From Brienomyrus brachyistius (taxonomy: Eukaryota > Chordata > Actinopteri > Osteoglossiformes > Mormyridae), in assembly GCF_023856365.1 (NCBI RefSeq), contig NC_064543.1:7023952-7087951 (forward strand): a stretch of 64,000 nt of DNA, in the 5' to 3' direction. A program made the position numbers and the translations under genes. Positions 1-9,565 of this stretch are shown piece after piece. Position 1 is the stretch's first letter; every line of letters begins with the position of its first letter. The notes under the pieces were generated by a model. It made no database searches. It had not been told where the DNA came from and was given only the letters and a program-made list of their open reading frames with translations.

Positions 1-1690
1 TAATATTTCAGGAAAATATCTACGTCATCTCTTTATTACTTGGTTACAAAACTATATTATCCCAGCGTACTAACACGCATAAATGATGTACCAATAAAAG
101 CAAGCGGTCACGGCCGGGAGCTGAATCTTGGTGTTGCTCCTCTATGCGCATTCCCCGCCATATGTCTCATCCCGACAGGGCTGCGAGACTCGAGGCGGAA
201 TTAAAACTAATGAAGTGATAGAGGATGCGGGTCATGCGCCGCGCAGCTCCGCCAGGCGGCTGCAGCGCCTCACTGAGGGAATCGGAAAGCTGCGACGGGG
301 GGGAATTTAAATTCTCAAAAAATTAGGGAATATGTCGCGACGTATTGTTACTGATTTGTTGCCATCATTATGAAGTGAGAAGTACAACTTTGAGGATGCA
401 AGGTGTCTCAGTCTGTGTGTGTGGTGTTTAAATGATCTCCCCGTATCCCGCAGGTGTCCCTCTACTCCGGTATCCTATCACAATCCAAAGTCGTACATTT
501 AAGGTAACTGGTGGCTTTAAAATGCCAGAAGCTTATAACTGTGTTTGAGTTTGCGCATCTGCAGTAGACTGGCATCCAGAGTTGCCTGTCTAAAATAAAA
601 TGGCTGCGTTTTATTTCAAGTAACTGAGAAAGCTTAAAATCTACAGCCAAAACGGTTTGAAATGGCCACGCAAAAGCCACCCATCCATCGACCCATCTTC
701 CTGGAACGTTTATCCGAGAAACAGAAGCACCGGTCGTCACAGGTGGTGGTGAAGACGAGGACTGTCAGATGGGGAACCGTCCCCCCGATTCCCCTGTCGT
801 TGTTCCTCTTTATTAGATGCAGTCTGTAGTATTTGTACCAGGAGTCGCATTATCATGTACTTTTGGGTTGTATTTAATCATGGAGACAACTTTTTAATGA
901 CGCTCTGGGGCGGCTCTTGACATTTGGAATTAAAACAGCCAAACGGCCTGGTTGTTTACATCACAGCAGAGAGCCGTTTCTGTTTGAAGTTAAATTCATA
1001 ACAGCACAGCCTGACATGAGTGTATGCAGCACAGAGCCTATATGGTGACAGGGTCCTTTTACAGTAAGATTTCCTTACAATATTCTCCTATTTTACAGGT
1101 GATCCAGGACTTAATATCACTTTTGTTTACATTATTAATTTACTTACCAGATGTTTTTTTCCCCAAAGTAGCTCTCAGGGTCAGGGAGTCCATGGAACAG
1201 TTGGGGGTTAGGATCCTTGCTCTGGGGCCCAATGGTGAAACCACTCTGCTCACCCTATTTAAACCAACAACCTTCTTATCACTGTAACAGTGTTTTAATA
1301 CATAGAGCAACACGCCACCTTTTCCGTTTTCATTAAAACAGCCCAAATAATACATTTTTAATAAATTTGAAGCACAGAATTTCACTTTGATTCCGTTAAT
1401 ACCACACAAACTGCTTCTATCGTGGCAAATGCTGACTCATGAAAAGTCCAGTTAAACAGAGAGGTTTCCACATTAGAGCGGTTTGCTCTATGCCATAAAT
1501 GGAGATATTGCGCCCTCTACTGCTCGAAAAGCGGCATAACACTCCGCTCACCCGGCATTCACAAGATCTCGGTCTTTTTATCTAGCTGTCACTTCTAATC
1601 AGGAGCGTCAGGAGAGATTTATGCAAAGGGGACCTTTACTGGGGTGTTTAATTTTAATGAAAATGGAAGAGAACACACTAAATTTAATGG
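1..1690. other. No gene recognised
   Basis: Short ORFs only, none resembling a protein family. 200-310 is G+C-rich; the rest is ordinary AT-leaning sequence. No tRNA or rRNA seen. Confidence 0.5.
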
Positions 1691-1706
1691 GGGGGGGGGG
1701 GGGGGG

Positions 1707-1836
1707 TACTAGCTCCGTGTGTGACGTTTACATGTTCTCCCCATGTCATCATAGGGTTTCCTCCTGGTATTCTAGTTCCACCCCCATAGTCCAAAAAACA
1801 TGCTGATATTAATTGGAGTGACCAGATTGTCTACAG

Positions 1837-1876
<40 letters not shown>

Positions 1877-2012
1877 GTGGGCGCACCCTGTGATGGGTTG
1901 GCGCTCCATCCTGGGTTGTAACCTGTCCTGCTCCCATAGCTTCTGGGACAGGCTGTGGACCCCCTGCAATGCTGAACAGGACAAGCAGGTACAGAAAATG
2001 GACAGATGGATG
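1707..2012 (+). repeat. Teleost SINE body with internal (GT)n
   Basis: Reads as the familiar fish repeat: a TTTACATGTTCTCCCCATGT block, an ATTGGAGTGACC block, a (GT)20 run at 1839-1879, the CCTGTGATGGGTTGGCGCTC block, and an ACAGAAAATGGACAGATGGATG tail. An 18-base G run (1689-1706) abuts the 5' end. The HTHTHT-type ORFs on both strands here are microsatellite artefacts. Confidence 0.75.
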
Positions 2013-2179
2013 TTTGCATGTATATGTTCAATGGCTGTCGCTTGATTACAGTCACCGCGGGTGCATGGAAACAGTGCAATTATTAATACATATGTACAGA
2101 AATAAACTGGTACAGTTTTGTTCCCCAAAATACAAACATTGGACCCCAAGAGTCCATTTCTGACCCTTAAACTAAAACG

Positions 2180-2285
2180 GCCCATTTACCTACAACTAGG
2201 GTACAGTTGGCAGAGCCTTGAGGGTACAGCCCCAGGGACAAGTAACTGTACCCTCAGAGGTACAAATTAGTACTCCTTTCTGACA
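2180..2285. mobile_element. GGTACA-rich MITE, copy 1 (partial)
   Basis: Contains GGGTACAG and CTGTACCCT repeats in opposite orientation and a segment (TTGAGGGTACAGCCCCAGGG) also present at 53032-53051. This is a common teleost MITE whose complete ends read ACTCTCAGAAAA/TTTTCTGAGAGT; the left end is not preserved here. Confidence 0.55.
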
Positions 2286-2289
2286 ATGC

Positions 2290-3340
2290 AGTGTACACTG
2301 TCCCGAAACTCCATTGTTTAAAACATTTTACTGAGCATGTCTGCCTCATTTGGCTTTATAGCTTTATAGTCCATTAATTATACACTTTTCATTTTGAATG
2401 GATACAGTTTAATTATTAATAAACATATATGCACTTACAGTGTAATGGAACAAATGAACTGGCTAATAAGAATAAAACTAAATGCGACAGAAATGCTTAG
2501 CAATGTGTTTTCCACACAAGAAACTATGGAACACAATGCACACTGCTTGTCTGTATATATATTTATTAATAATAACCTCACATACCTTGTGTTCACTCCT
2601 CTCCATTGTGTATTTTGTGTCCTGTATGTACAATATTCTCTGTCTGTAATTGTTAATGTTCTATTGTTACAGCCCTAACAGTAATAAGCTGTACCAACAA
2701 ATTATTTCAACTTGCCTTGGCCATGCGTAAATAAAGATTCTGATTATACCATCCTCATTCTCAATGCGAAGAGAAAAATAAATGATATCTAGAAAACTAA
2801 ACACACACCTACCTTATTGAGGGCTTGGAGCATCTTTGCATGGCTCAGTGTGCCCTCTAGGGGGTGCTGTGTCTGTGCTTTGGATGCCTGGTGGCTAATG
2901 GTGTGCAGCTGTACTGGTGGGTGTGGGGCATCCCTGGCCCCGGCGGCGTTGCCAACATGGGGAAAGGTATGTGATTGGCGGGGATTTTGCCATGCTGAAT
3001 CTTGATTGGATCCTGCTGACTACGACGCCTCAGGCCCAGCCAGCTTGATCTCATGTTGGCCTGCACCTTCGTGAGGACAGTCCCCTGTCCTACCGGCAGA
3101 CTGGACAGAAGCAGGACTGCAGCTCAGGTACCGTTCTTGCTTTTTACTGCTGTGACCCGGTCTGTGTGTGTTTGAGTGACGGAGTAGCCTTCACTCTTTC
3201 CTCTTACCCTCGTCTGCAGCATTATCTGGAAAGCAGAACAGCAACACAGCCCAACAAGGCCTTTCCCTGTCACTCAGATCTCACCTGACCTGAACAAACG
3301 TTACATGCCTGTAGGTCATGTTAGAGCTGGGTTGCACGGC
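2290..3340. other. No gene recognised
   Basis: AT-rich to about 2800, then G+C-richer. A donor-like CAG/GTACCG occurs at 3128, but no coding similarity could be found around it. Confidence 0.4.
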
Positions 3341-3474
3341 CCAATCAAGAATTTTAAGTGTCACCAAGCAGCTAGAGGAGGTGGGACCAGCCAATCAGAT
3401 GTCTTGGTCCCGCCTCCCCTCATTGGTTAGACCCACCTCCTCTACAGTCTGATTGGTTATCTCTCTGAGCCAAT
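3341..3474. promoter_or_regulatory. Cluster of five CCAAT/ATTGG boxes upstream of the lamin gene
   Basis: CCAAT on + at 3341, 3391 and 3470, and ATTGG (CCAAT on -) at 3422 and 3452, with a GC-box-like CCCGCCTCCCC between. CCAAT clusters bind NF-Y and Y-box type factors. It lies about 0.9 kb before the lamin ATG. Part of it is an imperfect inverted repeat (GAGGAGGTGGGACCA against TGGTCCCGCCTCC), so it may instead be a piece of a transposon. Confidence 0.35.
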
Positions 3475-3932
3475 AATTTTTCATTCTGCACTCTGAACAT
3501 TTTTGTGTAACTAAAGGAGCAAACAAAATTATTGGTACCACACATCCACAGCAGGTTGTGATTTTAATAAATTCAAGATCTGAGTATCCTCTACACCGGG
3601 AGGAAGCTGGTTCCAAACTCACGTCATCACTTTGCACGAACAATGGTTTCTGCGGTGTACTTCAAATTAATATAATAACGTCTCCATAGATTTAATGAAG
3701 AACCCTCCAAAACACTGTCAAATACCCGATGTAACACAAAAATACCTTTTTCAGGACGTTGTTACTATGATTTTGTATTGCGGTGTATTAGTTTATGGGC
3801 ACTACTGTAAGCAAAAGTCCATGAAACAAAGCGTTTACCGTAGTAGCCACTCCATTGTAAATGGAAGTCGAGCTTCGACATCGCATTCCTCACCTAAAGC
3901 CCGAAACGGCATCCAGTGTTGGGCTTATCAGC

Positions 3933-3996
3933 TGCGCACCCCTTTAAATATGCCGGCGCCACGCATGCCGCACCCCTTTAAATACACCGGCACCGC
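3933..3996 (+). promoter_or_regulatory. Duplicated TTTAAATA core, possible lamin promoter
   Basis: A unit of about 34 bp beginning GCACCCCTTTAAATA and ending in a CCGGC-rich stretch is present twice in tandem, placing TTTAAATA at 3943 and 3977. An ATF/CREB-like TGATGTCA follows at 4027-4034. The surroundings are CpG-rich. It is 400-460 bp before the lamin ATG, so it would give a 5' UTR of about 350-400 nt or an unseen 5' exon. Confidence 0.35.
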
Positions 3997-4399
3997 GCAC
4001 GCCGTGCTCGAGACCTTGTGACGGTGTGATGTCATCGCTCACCCTAATTTTACTCCGTCTCGTTCCGAACAGCTGTTGGCGGCGGAGGGGCTCCACGTTG
4101 GAGCCTGGTGGCAAGTAATACTCCTGTGAACAGAAATGAACTTCAGTATGCATGGAAGTATCGCCGATTTACTATAGCTTTAATGTTTTGTTAGTTTTCT
4201 TGCCGTTTGGCTTCCCAGCTGTGAATTTGGGTGTATAACATACTGATACAAGCCTTTCTGGATTTTATTACTGCTGTAGCAAGGTTGATGGCGTAGTTTA
4301 CAAAGTGGTGGAATCGCTGGTAGACCAGTTTTTATCAGACACAATTGAACTACAATAAAAGCGATATAAGCGTAGGACGAGCAGGTGCACTGGGCTCCG

Positions 4400-7300
4400 A
4401 TGGCTTCTGCAACTTCTACGCCGTCCACTTCTACCGGCCGCGCATCCCGCACGACTAGGCGGAGCACGGCGGGGGTGTCCCCGTCCAGTACCGGTACCGG
4501 CTCCAGTCCCACACGGATCACCCGCATTCAGGAGAAAGAGGAGCTCCGGCAGCTGAACGATCGCCTGGCCGCTTATATAGAGCGGGTCCGGCAGCTGGAG
4601 AACGAGAAGTCCTCCATGCAGATTCTGCTGGAGGAGAAAGAGGAGTCCAGCGCCCGGGAGGTAGGCAGTATGCGGCTGCTGTACGAGACCGAGCTCGCCG
4701 ATGCCAGAAAGATCCTGGACACCACTGCCAACGAGAGGGCCCGGCTTCAGATCGAGCTGAGCCAGCTCTCCGAGGACCATGCGCGATTGCAGGCGAGGTA
4801 CCGGTCCTGGGTCCCCCGCCGTCTGTCCGTGCATCTCCCGGACGGGGGTTATTAATCGATCATGAATCAAAGGCCCAGCAATTATGTTTGCAGGCCTATT
4901 ACTTTCACATCTCCTTAAAATGTATACATGTATTTAATGTTTAGTGACTTCCACATGATTTTTGTGCGTTTTGCACGTTAATTGCTGCGATTATCATACA
5001 GGACACTTTTCATTAATCTGTCTGGTGCCTCAGTGTGATTTGGTATAGCTAGTCTTGATAACCTGAAACTGATCACAGTGAAGATGCTTGAGAAGCTTTC
5101 TCTGATGACGGTGACGTCTGCGTGGATCCTCTCTTGTCAGGAATAACAAGAAGGAGTCGGAACTGACTACCGCCGTCAGCCGGTGGAGAAACCTGGAAGC
5201 CGCTCTCAACTCCAAGGAGGCGGAGTTCGCAAACTTACTGGCTGGAAACCGGAGCTTAGAAAATGAGATCTCTGAACTGAAGGCGCAGGTTTCCACTGTA
5301 GGTCTTACTTTTTGGTGTATGATGGCTCCTTCTGCTAAGTATGGCTGTTGTGGCTTTTCCCCTGCGATGTCTGACTTTCCTCACAGTTCAAAGACATGTT
5401 TGGTATCGTTAAATAGCCCATGAACCTTCACTGGAGATGCAGTTGGGGTAAAGGATTGCTAGATGGATGATGCATTATATTTTAAGAGCTGGTGTTTGTT
5501 GCCCAAAAGCTGGTGTTTGTTGCCCATTCCTGTAAAAATGCCTTTCCCCATGTTGGCAAACCGACGTTTCACCCACCAGCTGGAATCAGCCTTGCAGGAC
5601 GCAAAGACTCAGCTCCACGCAGAGATGCTGCGGAGGGTGGATCTGGAGAACCAGGTTCAGACGTTGCGGGAGCAGATGGATTTCCAAAGGCACCTCAGTG
5701 AGGAGGTATGGGGAGGATTCCTCTTCCTACCTCGGTTGATGGTGATGTGTTAGAAGTTTGGCCAACTCGTGTCTGTGAAGTCAGTCATGCTTTACTCCAC
5801 CGTATGGACATCCAGCCATAAAGATTCAGTTCAGATTTGTTTGTATAGGGCATTTTCACAATATTACATTGTCTCTAAGCACTTTACATTATCCCTGCCC
5901 AAAGCCAGCAGTGAGCAACCCAGAGGCGACATTGGAAGGAAAAACTTGCTAGTAGGAAGACCTACTAACTAGCCAGACCCAAAGGGGAAGCCCATCCTCC
6001 AGGGGGCAGCAGAGAAAGCCCTAACCCTAACCAGACCCAAAGGGGAAGCCCATCCTCCAGGGGGCAGCAGGGGAAGTTCTAACCCTAACCAGACCCAAAG
6101 GGGGGGCCCATCCTCCAGGGGGGAGGCAGAGGAATCCCAAACTAGCAAAGTCCCAGTATATAAAGTAAAATATTATAGCCCAGATATAAATGCGAAGGTC
6201 CAGCTGATGTCGTGACAGGCAGGTGAAGCTGCTGCTTCCTCCAGCGGGGGGGGGGGGGGGGGGGTGCGGTCCACCAAGCAGGATCTGTGAATTTTCAAGC
6301 CGGTCCTTTAACTGCCCGCAGGAGATCAGGGAGATGAGGAGCCGCCACGAGACGAGGCTGGTTGAGGTCGACTCTGGGAGACAGAAGGAGTTTGAGAGCA
6401 AGCTGGCGGAGGCGATGCAGCAGCTGCGAAGGGAACACGAGGTGCAGATCCACCAGTATAAAGAGGAGCTGGAGAAGACCTTCAGTGCTAAGGTAGCCCA
6501 TCACTCACTGGGCAGGACGCATTATGGGGCCATACTGGGCCGTAACTCAGTGCACTGTTAGCAAGAGATCTGAGATTCATGAGAGAATATCTGTGTAGGA
6601 GCAAAATGCAAAGAGGATTCGGTAGTGGATTTTCCCCTGTAATGACCTGTGGCATGTTGCCTTTTAAGAGCACATGTCTGCAAAGGTTATAGCTGCAGTC
6701 CAAATTGCTGGAATACCAGCTTGTTCTGTGTTCCTCTGAAGCGGTCGGGTGAGGCAACCGGGCTGTAGTGGGGTGGCCTGGGTCAGACACGAGGAGGGAG
6801 GAGAGGGCCAGGGTAGAAGGGGAACGTACCGCCTGTTACTGAATGGTTTGATATGGCAGCTCCTGTGCCAGATGCAAGTTATAGCCATTTATATTAGCGC
6901 TTAGCTGATTCGTTTGTTGTTCTGCAATGACTAACAAACCTGTAAATTAATGCGTGATTGTGGCATGCGCTCAGTTGGAGAATGCACAGCAATCGGCGGT
7001 GAAAAGCGGCGACCTCGTCAGCTCCACGATGGAGGAGCTCGCCGGCACCAAGCTGAGGCTCGCCAGTCTGTCATCGCAGCTCAGCCAGTCTCAGAAGCAG
7101 GTGCTTTTCTAATAAGACCGTCTGCCACCAAACTCACATTGTTGTAGTACCACCAGAAAGACATAAGATGGCGTACTTGTATCACACAATTGTCTTTTTT
7201 TAGGTTCATTTTCTTTGTTGCTAGAATAGATTTGCATGCTCCAATGTTCCAAAAAACATTTTTCTCATACTGCACATATCTATTAACCCTCTGTCTGAAA

Positions 7301-9565
7301 CAACCTTAGTGTTAAGCCCCACCCCCAATGAGCCTGGTGTGCTCTCATTGGTCAGCTTGCCCTACACGTTCTGCAGGTAGGTCTTGCAGGTAGGCAGCCA
7401 ATAAGGATTGTGCTATGAGGTGACCTCACCATGTCATGGAAGTAAGGGGTAAGATTCCAACAAGGCATTTCAGACAGATTAGAGAAGTGGTTTCTGTGGT
7501 GAGAGTCAGTCCCTTTGCCATGTACTTTGGGCCTTGAGACTTTGCCGACCATTCACACGCACCTAAAACTATATTACACATTAAAGGAAAGGGGAAAACC
7601 AGAAAAAATTCCAGAGTATTCCTCTGTTATCTGGCTTTGAAGTATGAGTGGCTACGGGTTTTCCATAATAAATGTGAAGGGTGGTTTTGCAAAGTGTGTG
7701 TGCACCCACAGAACTCTGCCCTGGAGACCCGCTTGCATGATCTGGAGGAGCTGCTGGACCGGGAACGGCGGGCCAGCCAGAGGCGACTTACCGAAAAGGA
7801 GCAGGAGATGGCGGAGGTGCGGCAGAAGATGCAGGCCCAGCTGGAAGAGTATGAGAACCTGCTGGATGTGAAGCTGGCGTTGGACATGGAGATCAATGCC
7901 TACAGGAAAATGCTGGAAGGGGAGGAGCAGAGGTGATGTCACTTCCTGTCATACGAACCATTTCCTGCTGGGTCCTCAGTTGCTGCCCACCATGATACTG
8001 CACGTGCTTGCAGAACAAACTGGTTCCCTCTGTCCCCCCAGGCTGAACTTGTCTCCCAGCCCCTCGCAGCATGGGGCCGTGTCACGCACACACCTGCAGG
8101 CCACCCGCAGGGTCCGGGGGAAAAAGCGGAAATTGGGAAGCCGGTCCTCCGGTGGCTCCGGCTACAGGATCACGCAGCACGCCTCGGCCCGTGGCAGCGT
8201 CTCCATCGACGAGATCGACCCGGAGGGCAACTACGTGAAGCTACGCAACAATTCTGAAACCGTAGGACCTTTTTTTTTGATGAGGCATACTCTTACCTTG
8301 AAAAGATTTTTTTGGGGGGGGGGGGTTTAAGTCTGACGCTCCTCTTTTAGGACCAGCCTTTAGGGGGGTGGATCCTCCGGAAAAGTCACGCAGTTGCCCC
8401 CGACATCGCCTTTCAGATCCCGCCGTCATACATCCTGGGTGGAGGAGGTACCGTCACGGTGGGTGTAGGCCAGGATTTTGGAGCATCCTGCCTGACGGAG
8501 GATGCAATTTGTGTATTTGTTGCTTTACAGTAGTGTTTCCCAGTCCACGTTTTTGCTCCCTTCCAGCCCCCTGCCAGGCAGTCCTCATTTTACCGGGAGC
8601 AAAAACATGGACCGTCTATGGGTCCCTGAGGACCGGGTTGGAAAACACTGCATTACAGAAACTGCGGCATCACATGTCTTGTCTCCAGATCTGGGGGGGT
8701 GGTGCTGGTGTGGACTCCAATCCTCCCACTGACCTGGTGTGGAAAACCCAGCGAAACTGGGGGCCCATGGACGATGTGCGGATCGCCCTGTTAAACCCCC
8801 GCAGCGAGGTAGGTGTGGCTCCTCCGCCTCCCCCGGACCACCCAAGGATGGGGGCAGCTGCTGAATGCAAGGCTGTTTCCAGCAGGAGGTGGCAGAGAGG
8901 AGGCTAACTCGTGTCCCAGGAGGAGGCGATGGCGACTCGGAGGCGGAGCTCGAGGATGTGGAGGAGATGGCGGGAAGCGAGGCACATCTACGGCGACAGG
9001 TAAACCGCCATCACCACAACCGCAGATGCTTTTGGGATGATTCTGGAGGACGCCGTCCGGGTCGATGTGCCTGTAGTGCGCAGTCTGACCTTGGTGTGAA
9101 GAAGGTTCCGGAAAGCCTTTATATTAACTCTCTCTCTTGTTCTCTGGTCCGTCCGTCTGGTGCGGTTTTTAAGCCCAAAAGAAGAAAAAAGAAATGTTGT
9201 TTGGTGTCGTGAGCCACGCCCCCCCTCTGTGCGGGCCCCGTGCTGGAGGTGAGGCGTGTGACACAGCAATGGCCCCCTAGCTGCACCCCCCATCCCTCTG
9301 CTTGCCTGCAGCTGAATTGTAGTTCGTGGTTTGCCATGGCATCAAAGGCCTAGTACTGTCCCACAACCTGCCGACTCGCCTGTGCCCCCTGCCCCTGCTG
9401 CTTAACAAGTGTCCCCCCAGCTTTGACGCCTGAGTGTCGTCCTTGCTATGCCAGTGGTTCCTCTATCTGTCCTGAGGGCTGGAGAATAAAGCCACCCCCC
9501 CCCCCCTTTTTTTCCCCCAACAGGGCCGGATGGGACCGGATGAAGCCAGCTGTGCAGTAATGTAG
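4400..9565 (+). CDS. lmnl3: B-type lamin, LIII/B3 class, with two alternative C-termini
   Basis: Nuclear intermediate filament protein of the lamina. Exons: 4400-4797, 5141-5297, 5580-5705, 6322-6492, 6975-7100, 7712-7932, 8042-8261, 8351-8458, 8689-8808, 8886-8999, then 9174-9212 or 9524-9565. All junctions are GT-AG and in phase. The internal sizes 157, 126, 171, 126, 221, 108 and 120 nt are those I know for vertebrate lamin genes. The products are 599 or 600 aa. Visible features: head CDK1 site SPTR (S36-P37) just before the rod start [11 protein letters not shown]; coiled-coil rod to about residue 395, ending [18 protein letters not shown]; tail CDK site LSPSPS (404-408); NLS KKRK (427-430); Ig-fold lamin tail domain about 440-560 ([16 protein letters not shown]); acidic stretch; CaaX. 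I chose the ATG at 4400, which opens the head domain; the frame is open upstream only to a GTG at 4385. LIII is preferred over B1/B2 because of the dual CaaX exons; lamin identity itself is certain. Confidence 0.93.
5826..5980 (+). repeat. Teleost SINE-like repeat in lamin intron 3
   Basis: Matches the very common fish repeat with the pattern TATAGGGCATTTTCACAA, CTAAGCACTTTACA, AGGCGACATTGGAAGGAAAAAC. Runs directly into the 58-bp minisatellite. Confidence 0.6.
5973..6128 (+). repeat. 58-bp minisatellite, about 2.7 copies
   Basis: Units at 5973-6030, 6031-6088 and a partial one from 6089, each beginning CCAGACCCAAAGGGG and including CCCATCCTCCAGGGGG and CTAACCCTAA. It sits inside lamin intron 3; the intron also carries a 19-base G run at 6246-6264, only 57 nt before the exon 4 acceptor. 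Confidence 0.85.
8531..8650. mobile_element. hAT-type MITE in lamin intron 8
   Basis: 120 bp with inverted ends TAGTGTTTCCCAGTCC and GGGTTGGAAAACACTG, flanked by 8-bp duplications CTTTACAG (8523-8530) and CATTACAG (8651-8658), one mismatch. It lies 38 bp before exon 9. Same family as 27518-27672. Confidence 0.8.
9174..9212 (+). CDS. lmnl3: Lamin alternative terminal exon 11 (Ras-like CaaX, C-L-V-S)
   Basis: Twelve codons reading [12 protein letters not shown] then TGA, in frame with exon 10, which ends on a codon boundary at 8999. The acceptor is the AAG at 9171-9173, preceded by a pyrimidine-rich stretch from about 9129. The end combines a six-residue basic cluster, an extra cysteine next to the CaaX cysteine, and a CaaX ending in serine, which favours farnesylation. 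Known lamin biology: an extra cysteine plus a basic cluster are the secondary membrane-targeting signals of the Xenopus oocyte lamin B3b variant. The non-consensus AAG acceptor is the weakest point; another AG a few bases downstream (9182) would shift the frame. Confidence 0.78.
   Translation, partial: PKRRKKKCCLVS
9485..9490 (+). terminator. AATAAA between the two lamin terminal exons
   Basis: Consensus polyadenylation hexamer 273 nt after the exon 11 stop and about 34 nt before the exon 12 acceptor. If used, it would end transcripts that splice to exon 11 and remove exon 12, making the CaaX choice a polyadenylation choice as well. Use is inferred from position only. Confidence 0.45.
9524..9565 (+). 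CDS. lmnl3: Lamin alternative terminal exon 12 (conventional CaaX, C-A-V-M)
   Basis: Thirteen codons reading [13 protein letters not shown] then TAG, directly after an excellent acceptor: a C13-T7-C5 pyrimidine tract ending AACAG at 9519-9523. It is in the same phase as exon 11, so exon 10 can splice to either. C-A-V-M is a typical lamin CaaX box (farnesylation, as in the CAIM/CSIM ends of other lamins). It lacks the basic cluster and extra cysteine of exon 11, so it should give a less firmly membrane-bound protein. It is not visible as a stand-alone ORF because it is short. Confidence 0.8.
   Translation, partial: GRMGPDEASCAVM

Noticed and set aside
20..310. 60-aa ORF at 128-310 near the window start
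   Set aside because: No similarity or coding signature; short and isolated.
1772..2185. 137-aa ORF with His-Thr repeats on - and Val-Cys repeats on +
   Set aside because: Translation of the (GT)n microsatellite inside a SINE.
8883..8885. Extra CAG codon at the start of lamin exon 10 (acceptor AG at 8881-8882)
   Set aside because: The CAG at 8883-8885 makes a better acceptor and restores the usual lamin boundary before EVA; the alternative would add one Gln and cannot be fully excluded.
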